From positions 1 to 52,855 of IMG/VR virus record IMGVR_UViG_3300044995_000307: a stretch of 52,855 nucleotides of DNA; one strand, written 5' to 3'. A program made the position numbers and the translations under genes. The first letter of the stretch is position 1; each line of letters opens with the position of its first letter. This stretch comes from a virus. Under the pieces are notes generated by a model. It was not told the DNA's origin, searched no databases, and saw only the letters and a list, made by a program, of their open reading frames with translations. Below are positions 1-8,113 of this stretch, piece by piece.

Positions 1-42
1 TCTATACAAACGACTTTTTGATTTATTCTAAATTTTGGCGGT

Positions 43-1971
43 CTATTTGGTAACATCTTCTTTTATATTTAAAATTAATTTATTTTTGCATTCCCAAAGA
101 ATTTCTATTAATTTTTCTTTTTTTGTGCTATTACTTTCATAGCATATTAAACTATCATTCATTAAAGATATTTTGTTTTTATAAGCAATTTTGCCAGAAT
201 GTATAATTATTTTATCAAAATATGGAGTTTTTACATATGTAGAAAAGAAATCCCAAATAACAATTTTTCCAGTAAGTTGTATTTCTGTACTATAAGCCAA
301 ATGTTGCTCCACTTGTTTAATAAATTTTTCTTTTTCTTTCTCTTTTGTATTATTTTTTATTAAATTAATATCTATTTTTTTACCTTTTGTAGTTTCTATA
401 GAGATAAACATCTTTATTAATTCTTTACTAAATTTACTAAAAACGTCATAAATTTTGGATTTTACTAAATGCTTTTCAGACAATTGTTCATAAGTTCTGT
501 TATAATCACCCCAACTACTATCAGTTACCGATAAAACTTGCCTACTAAAAGAAAATTCTATAACATATTCTATACCATTACCTAATAGTAATGTAATTGG
601 TTCATATTCTTTTTCTAAATTTTTAACTCTTAATATGTTAGATAATTTTGATTTTTCTATTATAAAATTTCCAATTTCTAATTTTTGGTTTAGTACTTCT
701 TTATCTACTAATTCATTATGTTTAATTGCTTTTTCTAAAGAATTTGATAATGATTCTATATACTGATCAAGATCTATTTCAACTATTTCATCACAATATT
801 CAGAGTCTAAATCTTCTTCTAAATGTTCAGAATCACCATCTGTTTTTTTAACAAGTATTTTCTTTTTATTGGATTCATCTGTATAAGAACCATCCAGTGA
901 CCAAAATCTTTTTAGAGAAGGAGTACCATGCTCTCTAACGCAACCAGCATTATCTATTATTGTTAATATGTCTCCGTCTGATTTTAGCCTAAGACCTCTT
1001 CCAACCATTTGTAAGTACATTTGTAAAGATAATGTTGGTCTTAATAACTGAACACATTTTGTCTCTGGAAAATCAACACCTTCTATCATTGTTTCTATAG
1101 AGACAATATTTTGTATTAAATTATTAGTATAATCATTAAATATTTTTTCTCTCTCTTTTTCTGGAGTTAAACCATCTATGTATGCAGTTAGCCATCCTTC
1201 TCTGTTGTATCTTTCACAAATAATCTTTGCATGAGACCTGTCTACACAAAATATTAATGATTGTTTATCATTTGCATATTTTCTAAAAGAGTTAACAGCA
1301 TCTTCTATCCTTTTATCATCTTTCATATAGCTAGATAAAGATGATATTTTGTAATCAGCAGAATTTCTTTCTACAGATTTTTTAATATCTTTTGTTGGAG
1401 TACCATATATCTTATAATTTGATAGATAACCCATTGATATAAGATCTGCTGTATCTACATTCGATATAAGCTTTTCATAATACTTGTTCAATGGTTTTTT
1501 ATCTTTGCGTATAGGAGTTGCTGTTACTCCTAATAATTTGTAATTAGGATTATGATCTAAAATTCTGTTAAGAACTATTTCATAAGATTCAGACGCTGTT
1601 CTATGGGCTTCATCTATGATTACATAATCGAATGATTTATTTTTAATTTCTTCAAATCTATTATCTCTCACTAAAGTATTTATGCTGCCTATTAAAACAT
1701 TAGAATTTATATTTTCTTCTATTTTGCCAGCAACTAAACCAATTTCTATGTTAAGATTATTAAAATGGGTTTTTAGTTGCTTTAATAAACTTAGACGATG
1801 AGCTAGTACTAATATTCTTTTATTATTTAAAAATTCTTGAGAGACAAATTCTGATACAATAACACTTTTACCACCACCAGTAGGTAGAACATATAATACT
1901 GATTTATTTAAATCTTCATCAAAGGATTTTTTTATCTCATTTAAATCTTTTAATTGATAGTCTCTTAACAT
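43..1971 (-). CDS. Superfamily 2 DEAH-box helicase (RadD/UvsW-like)
   Basis: The 642-residue protein is an ATP-dependent DNA or RNA helicase/translocase. Seen in the sequence: Walker A PTGGGKS at residues 30-36, Walker B DEAH at 120-123, motif III TATP at 150-153, and motif VI QMVGRGLR near residue 320, i.e. two complete RecA-like domains in the first ~350 residues. The remaining ~290 residues are acidic then lysine-rich and match nothing I recognise. In T4-like phages an SF2 helicase of this kind (UvsW) unwinds branched recombination and replication intermediates; assignment to that role is inference. A TTGAAAC motif lies 31 bases upstream of the ATG. Family certain, role uncertain. Confidence 0.88.
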   Translation of the reverse strand: MLRDYQLKDLNEIKKSFDEDLNKSVLYVLPTGGGKSVIVSEFVSQEFLNNKRILVLAHRLSLLKQLKTHFNNLNIEIGLVAGKIEENINSNVLIGSINTLVRDNRFEEIKNKSFDYVIIDEAHRTASESYEIVLNRILDHNPNYKLLGVTATPIRKDKKPLNKYYEKLISNVDTADLISMGYLSNYKIYGTPTKDIKKSVERNSADYKISSLSSYMKDDKRIEDAVNSFRKYANDKQSLIFCVDRSHAKIICERYNREGWLTAYIDGLTPEKEREKIFNDYTNNLIQNIVSIETMIEGVDFPETKCVQLLRPTLSLQMYLQMVGRGLRLKSDGDILTIIDNAGCVREHGTPSLKRFWSLDGSYTDESNKKKILVKKTDGDSEHLEEDLDSEYCDEIVEIDLDQYIESLSNSLEKAIKHNELVDKEVLNQKLEIGNFIIEKSKLSNILRVKNLEKEYEPITLLLGNGIEYVIEFSFSRQVLSVTDSSWGDYNRTYEQLSEKHLVKSKIYDVFSKFSKELIKMFISIETTKGKKIDINLIKNNTKEKEKEKFIKQVEQHLAYSTEIQLTGKIVIWDFFSTYVKTPYFDKIIIHSGKIAYKNKISLMNDSLICYESNSTKKEKLIEILWECKNKLILNIKEDVTK

Positions 1972-2001
1972 GTAAATATAATAATCGCTAAAATAAAAAA
2001 T

Positions 2002-2008
2002 GTTTCAA
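2002..2008 (-). promoter_or_regulatory. TTGAAAC motif upstream of SF2 helicase
   Basis: On the minus strand TTGAAAC is followed by an A/T-rich stretch and the helicase ATG about 31 bases on. The same hexamer TGAAAC precedes seven other transcription units in this window. Its role as a promoter element is inference. Confidence 0.28.
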
Positions 2009-2056
2009 AAATAATTATAAGTAAAATTACTTTTTTTAAAATTTACTAAAATAGTT

Positions 2057-2374
2057 TTATTCATTTTTTGTTTCAAGGAAAATTTCTGTCGTATAATTTA
2101 ATGTAATAGGATCAGACTCATAAAGATTAACAAGATATTGTACTTTATAATTACAATCGTCTTTGGATTCTATAACAACATGTAATAAACCATTGTTAGT
2201 AGTTATTATTGCGTTATTAAATATTTCTACGTTTAAATATTTGATTTTATCATCAGAATAATAAATTTTTTCTATACAACTATTATCATCATTTACAAGT
2301 AATTTTATTAACTTGGTTTGAGAATACGATAACAAAGATGTTATCAATAAAATGCTAGTTATGATATATTTCAT
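2057..2374 (-). CDS. Small exported protein of unknown function
   Basis: This 105-residue protein begins with a typical Sec signal peptide: a Lys near the start, a hydrophobic core IITSILLITSLL, and SYSQ at about residues 16-19, a style of cleavage site frequent in Flavobacteria. The mature part is about 85 residues, beta-rich by appearance, with two Cys (about residues 33 and 74). It is last in a set of four overlapping minus-strand genes and overlaps the preceding gene by 20 bases. Export to the periplasm or cell surface late in infection or for superinfection control is possible but not shown. I do not recognise the family. Confidence 0.6.
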   Translation of the reverse strand: MKYIITSILLITSLLSYSQTKLIKLLVNDDNSCIEKIYYSDDKIKYLNVEIFNNAIITTNNGLLHVVIESKDDCNYKVQYLVNLYESDPITLNYTTEIFLETKNE

Positions 2375-2660
2375 TGGTTATTATTCTTAATAAGTGTGGT
2401 AATTCTTCTTGTCTAAAATGATTAAATGAAAATATAACAACTCTATTAGAGTTAATATTGGTCGCATCTACAGAAAACGCTTGTGATAAATCATATTTGT
2501 ATAAATGTATTGCCTCTATTTCTCTTATATTATTAGTATTAATAACCATAAAAAAGAAATTTTTGTTTAATAAAAGAAAATAGATCTCACCTTCTACAGA
2601 ATTATCTTTAGTAAAATTTAATCTGTTTGTTATATTTAGCAAAAATTCATTAGTTGTCAT
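2355..2660 (-). CDS. Hypothetical protein, 101 aa
   Basis: I do not recognise this protein. It has an N-terminal segment MTTNEFLLNITNRLNF followed by short alternating hydrophobic strands (GEIYFLLLNKNFFFMVI), suggesting a small alpha/beta domain, and no signal peptide. Its start overlaps the preceding 61-residue gene by 11 bases and its end overlaps the secreted-protein gene by 20 bases, so the four genes are probably translated from one message by coupling. Confidence 0.55.
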   Translation of the reverse strand: MTTNEFLLNITNRLNFTKDNSVEGEIYFLLLNKNFFFMVINTNNIREIEAIHLYKYDLSQAFSVDATNINSNRVVIFSFNHFRQEELPHLLRIITNEIYHN

Positions 2661-2835
2661 TGTTTATTTTAGATAAAGTTTGCCCAAAAATATTTTTATC
2701 TAAAGATCCTATTGCAGTTAAAGCCACTAGCTTAGTTCTTCTTTTTAATGAATCTTTAGACATATTTGAGATATATTTATCTTTACAGATAGTATCTAAT
2801 CTCTCATTAATGCTGAACAATACTTGTGGTATCAT
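2650..2835 (-). CDS. Hypothetical protein, 61 aa
   Basis: This small basic protein of unknown function is supported by position: its start lies 29 bases inside the end of the upstream 216-residue gene and its stop overlaps the next start by 11 bases. An opposite-strand frame over the same bases is longer by four codons but has no gene context, so the minus-strand reading is preferred. The residues (RLDTICKDKYISNMSKDSLKRRTK) suggest a helical, basic peptide. Confidence 0.45.
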   Translation of the reverse strand: MIPQVLFSINERLDTICKDKYISNMSKDSLKRRTKLVALTAIGSLDKNIFGQTLSKINNDN

Positions 2836-3457
2836 AAAGTACAGTTTTTAAATTTTCTAAATTTTTTATTTCTTCTAACAAAATTGTATAGTAACCTAAT
2901 TCTTTTTTTATTAAAACGTAATCATGTAAAATGTCTACATTTCTAATATTTCCAAGAATACAAACTGTTTCATCTGATTCTTCATACTCCTTAAAATTTT
3001 CGACAAAATCTATTAACTCATCTAACTCACTATCTTTAAATTTTATAACACAATTGTTATATTTGTTTAATAATAAGTAATTGGTCTTTATAACTGGTCT
3101 TGAATTAAATAATTTTCTTAATTGCATGTTCGATCTAAATATAATTCTATCAAGAGTATGGTCTACCCAGATATCTACTTTTTGTCCTTTTTTAAATAAA
3201 TCAACATGTCCTATGTTGATTAAATTTTGTAGATAATTATCTTCTACTTTTGTTAATGATACAATATTAAAAATTTTATTGTCTATATTTTCTGTTGATA
3301 TTGCTATGGTTGCATCATTAGAGCATATTTTTTTCACACAATTAATAAAGTTTGTAACATCATCATTATCGCCTAATATTTCTATAAAACTAGAAATATT
3401 GTTTATGTCATATTGACAATTATTTTTTACAAAACCCATAATAATTTTATTAGGCAT
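2807..3457 (-). CDS. Hypothetical protein, 216 aa
   Basis: I do not recognise the family. The protein is acidic, with alternating hydrophobic and charged stretches typical of a soluble alpha/beta cytoplasmic phage protein; there is no signal peptide or membrane segment. A segment rich in Asp and Glu (DSELDELIDFVENFKEYEESD) lies near residues 140-160. It heads the overlapping set of four minus-strand genes that ends at 2057. The leader at 3458-3520 is A/T rich without a ribosome binding site. Confidence 0.6.
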   Translation of the reverse strand: MPNKIIMGFVKNNCQYDINNISSFIEILGDNDDVTNFINCVKKICSNDATIAISTENIDNKIFNIVSLTKVEDNYLQNLINIGHVDLFKKGQKVDIWVDHTLDRIIFRSNMQLRKLFNSRPVIKTNYLLLNKYNNCVIKFKDSELDELIDFVENFKEYEESDETVCILGNIRNVDILHDYVLIKKELGYYTILLEEIKNLENLKTVLYDTTSIVQH

Positions 3458-3520
3458 AAATTTTAAAAATTAATTTTGTGAAATTGCTAAATGTATTAGT
3501 ATAAAGAAGATATTAAAAGC

Positions 3521-4012
3521 TTAATTAAAATCTTCCCCATTAGAAAAACTATTAAGTAATAATATAAATTCAAATTTATCTGAACAAAGATATTTTAACT
3601 TATCATTAATATGATGAGAAGACCCACCATAAATTATAGATTTAGACATATTTCTATATCCATAATTTTCTACAAAAGACGATAGATTCTTGTGATCTTT
3701 AAAATAGAATACATGAAAATTATCAAAATTATCATATAATGCTTTATTGTTTTTTATTATTTCATACCCATAGCATAAACAAAAATTATCATTTCTAACA
3801 GTTATTACTTCATTGTCTATTTGTATAGATAAAATTCCATTTCTCAAAAATAATGAACACTTTTCTTTTAGCCCATACATAGAAAATTCACAAAAAATAT
3901 CATAAAATACGTTTGAATCATTATGTAAATTTGATACTTCATTAGCAATTAAATGAGATCCAAAGATTTTTTCTATAATAAAGCTTTTTCCAAAAAAGAA
4001 TATATGTAACAT
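3521..4012 (-). CDS. Hypothetical protein, 163 aa
   Basis: Unknown 163-residue protein with many aromatic and several Cys residues (CLCYGYE near residue 80). No recognised motif, signal peptide or membrane helix. A TTGAAAC motif on the same strand lies 39 bases upstream of the ATG, between this gene and the small zinc finger gene before it, so it probably starts its own transcript. Confidence 0.6.
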   Translation of the reverse strand: MLHIFFFGKSFIIEKIFGSHLIANEVSNLHNDSNVFYDIFCEFSMYGLKEKCSLFLRNGILSIQIDNEVITVRNDNFCLCYGYEIIKNNKALYDNFDNFHVFYFKDHKNLSSFVENYGYRNMSKSIIYGGSSHHINDKLKYLCSDKFEFILLLNSFSNGEDFN

Positions 4013-4051
4013 TAAATAAGATTTTTATTAATATATCCTGTATTAATTAAT

Positions 4052-4058
4052 GTTTCAA
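4052..4058 (-). promoter_or_regulatory. TTGAAAC motif upstream of 163-aa gene
   Basis: TTGAAAC on the minus strand is followed 17 bases later by TATATT and then by the ATG of the 163-residue gene. It is embedded in a local palindrome (AATGTTTGAAACATT). Promoter role inferred from recurrence. Confidence 0.3.
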
Positions 4059-4061
4059 ACA

Positions 4062-4238
4062 TTAATTGTTGATTTTGGAAAAATTAATAGCTTTTCTTTT
4101 AGAAATTTTTCCCATACCACCACAAACTTTACAATCTTTTTTTTCACCTTTACATGCAGGACAATCAACTAAAGAATCTAAATCATTATTGATTAAATTA
4201 GACTCACTAACATTAACAAGTTTTTTTCCTTTTGCCAT
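4062..4238 (-). CDS. Small DnaJ-type zinc finger protein, 58 aa
   Basis: This 58-residue open frame carries one full DnaJ-type cysteine-rich repeat: CxxCxG at residues 26-31 and CxxCxGxG at 36-43 (Cys26, Cys29, Cys36, Cys39). In DnaJ such modules bind one zinc per CxxC pair set and contact unfolded protein or disulfides; stand-alone copies occur in phage and bacterial genomes with unknown targets. The N terminus (MAKGKK) and C terminus (KISKRKAIN) are basic. It sits 3 bases downstream of the 90-residue gene on the same strand and is too short for many gene callers. An opposite-strand frame over the same bases is rejected. Confidence 0.72.
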   Translation of the reverse strand: MAKGKKLVNVSESNLINNDLDSLVDCPACKGEKKDCKVCGGMGKISKRKAINFSKINN

Positions 4239-4241
4239 AAC

Positions 4242-4514
4242 TCATATGATTTGCTGAATATTTATTTTATTTTTTATTATAAAAGAATCTATATCAACAC
4301 CTAAATCAGCAATATTATTTTCTAATTCATCTAACAAAATGTCCTTTTGTAATGAACAATGTTTTTTAACAAGTTTGAATAAACCATCATCAAAACTAAA
4401 TAAATTACCTATTAATGTTTCTTTCAATTGCTCGGTTACAAGAAAAATTTTCTTCTCTTTCTCATATATTATAAAAAATACTGATTTTCTTTTTAAATCT
4501 ATGTACTCACACAT
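4242..4514 (-). CDS. Hypothetical protein, 90 aa
   Basis: Unknown cytoplasmic protein. The first 40 residues form likely beta strands (KSVFFIIYEKEKKIFLV), the rest is acidic and helical with one Cys. It is 7 bases downstream of the 150-residue gene and 3 bases upstream of the zinc finger gene, so these three probably form one transcript. Confidence 0.55.
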   Translation of the reverse strand: MCEYIDLKRKSVFFIIYEKEKKIFLVTEQLKETLIGNLFSFDDGLFKLVKKHCSLQKDILLDELENNIADLGVDIDSFIIKNKINIQQII

Positions 4515-4521
4515 AAATTAT

Positions 4522-4974
4522 TTAATAAACTGGATGGTTTACTGTAGAACAAAGACCAGAATAACTACCCCAATTTTCTTTAAATTTTTTAGAAGCAACC
4601 TCTATTTCTTCTTTATATTGTGAATTCTTAATTATAAAAGTAACTATAGCTAACTGTAATAATTTAAGAAATTGTTCACTACTTAGTATAGTAGATTGTT
4701 CATTAAGATATGCTAAAAGGTTATCTGGTGATTTAAATATAGATCTGCTAAAATTTTTAGAAAATTTTGCTTTTGGTAAATATTCTTGACAAAAATTACT
4801 GATTGATAACAAATCAGATATTTTTTCTATTTGGGAGTATCCTTTTTTATTTATACAAGCTATAGCTGTATTATAAGAAGCTTCTATTAATTTTTTACTA
4901 TTTGCTTCTTTATGATAAAAAAAAGGTTTAGCTCCTAAAGTAAATAAGTAGTCTCTAATTAAAAAAATTTTCAT
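4522..4974 (-). CDS. Hypothetical protein, 150 aa
   Basis: Unknown, mostly helical, slightly basic protein with no signal peptide. It is transcribed divergently from the plus-strand gene starting at 4989 with only 14 bases between the two ATGs, so the promoters must lie within or overlap the coding sequences, or one gene depends on read-through. Confidence 0.58.
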   Translation of the reverse strand: MKIFLIRDYLFTLGAKPFFYHKEANSKKLIEASYNTAIACINKKGYSQIEKISDLLSISNFCQEYLPKAKFSKNFSRSIFKSPDNLLAYLNEQSTILSSEQFLKLLQLAIVTFIIKNSQYKEEIEVASKKFKENWGSYSGLCSTVNHPVY

Positions 4975-4988
4975 AACGTATTTATAAA

Positions 4989-5585
4989 ATGTATATTAGT
5001 AAATTTCACATAAAACCTTTAATAAATTGTTTTGAAAACAAAGAAAAATCAAATAATAATGTTTCAGAAGTTATTGGCTCTCTTAGAAAACCAGACAACA
5101 TTACTAACATAGAAAAATCATATCCAAAAGTTTTATTTGATACTATTATAGATGGTGATGTTTATAAAGTAGAAGTTATTTTTAGTAAAAAAATCATTAA
5201 CAAAGAAGTATCGATAGAGATAAGTGCTAATTTTCATATTGAAGATAAAAAAATAACTGATTTATCTAATAAAAATCAACAATTTTCTGTTACTAGTAAA
5301 ATATTTTATTCTATATTAAAAGTTATTAGTTTATTAGAAGATAGTTTCTTTAAAACAAATAATATAAAGTTTTCAGCAATAAAAATAGTAGGCGTTAGTA
5401 GAGAAGGCAAAGATAATGAAAAAAATAATGCTAGATTAAAATTATATTCTATATACATTAAGCATATATTGAATAAAATTGGGAAAAAAGTGAATACAAT
5501 AAAACATTTTATTGATTATGGAGATTTAGGATTTTATATGGAAGTAGAACCTTTTACAAAAGAAGACATTAAATCTATTTTATAA
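4989..5585 (+). CDS. Hypothetical protein, 198 aa
   Basis: This protein of unknown function is one of the few plus-strand genes in the left part. It has alternating beta-strand-like segments and, near residues 125-155, a pattern (IKFSA, then ARLKLYSIYI) that resembles an uncharacterised domain I have seen in other phage proteins, in which a strand is followed by R-x-K/R-L-Y. That resemblance is from memory and weak. It converges with the small membrane protein gene at 5587 with one base between the stops and no hairpin. Confidence 0.6.
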   Translation: MYISKFHIKPLINCFENKEKSNNNVSEVIGSLRKPDNITNIEKSYPKVLFDTIIDGDVYKVEVIFSKKIINKEVSIEISANFHIEDKKITDLSNKNQQFSVTSKIFYSILKVISLLEDSFFKTNNIKFSAIKIVGVSREGKDNEKNNARLKLYSIYIKHILNKIGKKVNTIKHFIDYGDLGFYMEVEPFTKEDIKSIL

Positions 5586-5586
5586 A

Positions 5587-5715
5587 TTACTTCTTAGAAG
5601 AAACTATAATATCTCTAAATATTTTTATAAGGTCTCCTATTCTTTTTAATAAGATTATATTAATAATTAACATAGAAAATGTCATTATCGATAAAATGAT
5701 AACATAAATTTCCAT
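5587..5715 (-). CDS. Small single-pass membrane protein, 42 aa
   Basis: From the ATG at 5715 the product is 42 residues: a hydrophobic helix (IYVIILSIMTFSMLIINIILL, about residues 3-22) followed by a short basic/amphipathic tail ending SSKK. The frame is open further upstream, but that would put the start inside the helicase gene; the ATG at 5715 lies 4 bases after the helicase stop, which fits operon spacing. Topology is probably N-out or N-in with a cytoplasmic basic tail. Function unknown. Confidence 0.5.
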   Translation of the reverse strand: MEIYVIILSIMTFSMLIINIILLKRIGDLIKIFRDIIVSSKK

Positions 5716-5719
5716 ATTG

Positions 5720-7024
5720 CTAACACTCAATAGATTTTGTTTTATTTTTAAAATAATCTTTATAAAATTCAAGTATTCTTTTATCCAAAAATACATCTGA
5801 TCTTTTTAATGGTCTTATTAAAGTTATTCCTTTTAATGTTCTACACCTACTCATGGCAACGTAAACCTGACCACTTGCAAAAGCTCCATTGCCAAAATCT
5901 ATATTTACTTTATCTAAAGTAGCTCCTTGCATTTTGTGAGTAGTCATTGCCCAAGCTAAAGTAACTGGCAGCTGTATCATTTTTCCAGAAGGTTTTGACT
6001 CTATTTTTTTATCTTTTTTAGAAAATGAATAATCAACTGATGTGTATTCTTTTCTATTAACTAAAAATTGTTGATTTCCTATTTGAACAATTATATAGTC
6101 TAAATTATTAGAAATATCAACAACAGTGGCTATTGTACCGTTATACCAGCGTCCTTCTACATCATTACTTCTCATCATTACTCTTGCACCAACTTTTAAA
6201 AATATTTCTTCATCAACTGGACAAGAATTAGGATTAAAAGAACCTTCTACTTCTGCTTTAAAAACAAATAATTTACTATTTAATTTTGATAGCTGCTTTT
6301 CATTTATTTGCTTAGCTATAGCGTTTGTGCTACAAATAGTAGTAGTATTAAAATAATCTACATCTGGATTATAGCATATCTTATTAATACTAGCTATTTC
6401 ATCTTCTGATATTTGATCATATTTAATTTTATTAAGTAAGTTAATAAAGTTAGTATTATTTTGTCTAAAAACTTTAGTAAAAGGAACTCTGTGATAAAAA
6501 GAATTTGATAAGCAATTAGAAGAAAAAAAGAATTCTGTTTTATACAATGATTTAATCATGTCTTTGTCACCACCTTCTTTGATTACTGGTGGTAATTGAC
6601 ATAAGTCCCCAATCATTATAATTTGTTTTCCTGCAAAGGGTGCATTGTCGCCAAGATTTATTTTAAAAAAATTATCTATATAATCAAGGAGATCTGCTCT
6701 AACCATAGATATCTCATCAATTATAACAGTATCTATATTTCTATAAACGTCTAATAATTCTCCATTTATTATTCTTACATCATGGTGCGTTAACGGTTTA
6801 GGTGGTGCATGAAAAAATTTGTGTATAGTAGTACCGCCAATATTTACAGCAGCTACTCCAGTAGGTGCTACTAATACAGTTTTTTTCTTAGTATTATTAA
6901 TAAAATACTTTATAAATGTACTTTTACCGCTACCAGCATCACCCAGTATTAATAAATTATCATTAGTATCATTAGCAATTTTAAATGCTAATTCAAATTC
7001 ATCAGTTAAAATTATTTTGTCCAT
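5720..7024 (-). CDS. PIF1/RecD-like superfamily 1 helicase
   Basis: The 434-residue protein is a 5'-3' SF1B DNA helicase of the PIF1/Dda/RecD2 group. Visible motifs: Walker A GDAGSGKST (28-36), motif Ia APTGVAA (53-59), Walker B DEIS (103-106), motif III GDLCQLPPV (139-147), and near the C terminus a motif V/VI block with THKMQGATL and YVAMSRCR. In T4 the related Dda helicase acts at replication initiation and recombination. It is followed 4 bases later by a 42-residue membrane protein. Family assignment is firm; the specific PIF1-like versus Dda-like label is less so. Confidence 0.92.
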   Translation of the reverse strand: MDKIILTDEFELAFKIANDTNDNLLILGDAGSGKSTFIKYFINNTKKKTVLVAPTGVAAVNIGGTTIHKFFHAPPKPLTHHDVRIINGELLDVYRNIDTVIIDEISMVRADLLDYIDNFFKINLGDNAPFAGKQIIMIGDLCQLPPVIKEGGDKDMIKSLYKTEFFFSSNCLSNSFYHRVPFTKVFRQNNTNFINLLNKIKYDQISEDEIASINKICYNPDVDYFNTTTICSTNAIAKQINEKQLSKLNSKLFVFKAEVEGSFNPNSCPVDEEIFLKVGARVMMRSNDVEGRWYNGTIATVVDISNNLDYIIVQIGNQQFLVNRKEYTSVDYSFSKKDKKIESKPSGKMIQLPVTLAWAMTTHKMQGATLDKVNIDFGNGAFASGQVYVAMSRCRTLKGITLIRPLKRSDVFLDKRILEFYKDYFKNKTKSIEC

Positions 7025-7111
7025 ATTATTATAATTACATTATTTCATTAGTACAGTTTCTTTAAATAAATAATATATCTTAAAAATATTGAACTAAAAA
7101 AACATATAAAA

Positions 7112-7630
7112 ATGATAAAAAGAGAAGTTAAATTAGCTAAAAGATTACCATTATTGGAAAATTTGACAATAGTATATGGTAGAAATTTATCAAAATTATT
7201 TGAATCTCAAGATATATCTGAAAAAGAATACAATGAGGAAGATTTATTAGATCTTGATGAACAAAAAATTATGGAAGCTGTTAATGCAGCTGAATTAAAG
7301 CCAGGAGACAAGATTTTATTAAACCATAAAACAGACGGAGAAATTGAAGCAGCTGTAAAAAAAGTTGTTGGTGATAGAATCTATTGGGCTAATCCAGATG
7401 GTAAAATGGGTTCTCTTTCAGTAAAGAACGCTATTAAAAAAATTGGTAAACCAAAAGAACCAACTAATACTAATGAAGAAAAAATTTCTAAAAGAAAAGA
7501 ATTATTTAAGAAAATTAGTGAATCAAAAAAATTAGCTAATACTAATGAAGAAAAAATTTCTAAAAGAAAAGAATTATTTAAGAAAATTAGTGAATCAAAA
7601 AAATTAGATAGATTCAAAAGATCATTATAA
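7112..7630 (+). CDS. Hypothetical protein with C-terminal 24-residue tandem duplication
   Basis: This 172-residue protein has an acidic helical first third, a central compact segment (KPGDKILLNHKTDG to IKKIGKP, about residues 67-112) that looks like a small SH3-like barrel, and a lysine-rich C-terminal tail consisting of two identical 24-residue copies of a charged helix. It precedes the tail tube gene in the same orientation but is separated from it by a hairpin at 7649-7682. It may be a virion or DNA-associated protein; function not recognised. Confidence 0.6.
   Translation: MIKREVKLAKRLPLLENLTIVYGRNLSKLFESQDISEKEYNEEDLLDLDEQKIMEAVNAAELKPGDKILLNHKTDGEIEAAVKKVVGDRIYWANPDGKMGSLSVKNAIKKIGKPKEPTNTNEEKISKRKELFKKISESKKLANTNEEKISKRKELFKKISESKKLDRFKRSL
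7464..7607 (+). repeat. Perfect 72-bp tandem duplication
   Basis: Bases 7464-7535 and 7536-7607 are identical, giving two exact copies of a 24-residue helix in the C-terminal tail of the 172-residue protein. Perfect identity at the third codon positions implies a recent duplication or continuing homogenisation. Confidence 0.93.
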
Positions 7631-7648
7631 TTAGAATTTATTCTTTAA

Positions 7649-7682
7649 TTTTTTAGGCTGATCAGTTGATCAGCCTAAAAAA
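7649..7682 (+). terminator. Hairpin after 172-aa gene, reversed flank polarity
   Basis: Perfect inverted repeat: 10-bp core AGGCTGATCA / TGATCAGCCT with a GT loop, extended by TTTTTT on the 5' side pairing with AAAAAA on the 3' side. It lies between two plus-strand genes. A standard intrinsic terminator has the A-run 5' and the T-run 3'; here both strands read T-run first, so termination function is inferred from position only. Confidence 0.6.
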
Positions 7683-7718
7683 TATCATAATATATACACC
7701 ATATTCAAAATAAGCAAT

Positions 7719-8096
7719 ATGGATAAAATAGTAATACAAAAAGAATTAGAAGAAATTTATACAGAATTATTAGAAGAAGAAGACAACAAAACTATAACTA
7801 ATCCTATAGAAAAAGAATTTTTGGAAGGTAAAAAAATAGGGTTACAAGAATCTTTAGAAGAATACAAAGTTTTTCTAAATAAATGTAATGATGCTACTAG
7901 TTTTTCTATAGGAGTAATTTCTTTTAACAATGAAAAAATAAAAGACTTACTAAAAGAAAGAGATGAATTTTCTGGTAGCAATAGAGAAAAAGGAATTTTG
8001 TTTGGACACATTGCTTTTAATTCAATTATTAATACTTATTTGCTAGAACTGGGTAGCAGATTAGCTAAAGAAGCTTATATTTCTAATAATAAATAA
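7719..8096 (+). CDS. Hypothetical protein, 125 aa
   Basis: Unknown acidic, almost entirely helical protein (many Glu/Lys; segments QKELEEIYTELLEEEDN and IKDLLKERDEF). It lies 17 bases upstream of the tail tube gene on the same strand. A tail assembly role is possible from position only. Confidence 0.6.
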   Translation: MDKIVIQKELEEIYTELLEEEDNKTITNPIEKEFLEGKKIGLQESLEEYKVFLNKCNDATSFSIGVISFNNEKIKDLLKERDEFSGSNREKGILFGHIAFNSIINTYLLELGSRLAKEAYISNNK

Positions 8097-8113
8097 AGAA
8101 AATTAAAATAGTC

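Noticed and set aside
2654-2851. 65-residue plus-strand frame over the 61-residue minus gene
   Set aside because: No context; the minus-strand frame links two genes by overlaps on both sides.
4066-4257. 63-residue plus-strand frame
   Set aside because: It is antisense to the 58-residue DnaJ-type zinc finger frame, which has a clear Cys motif and operon context.
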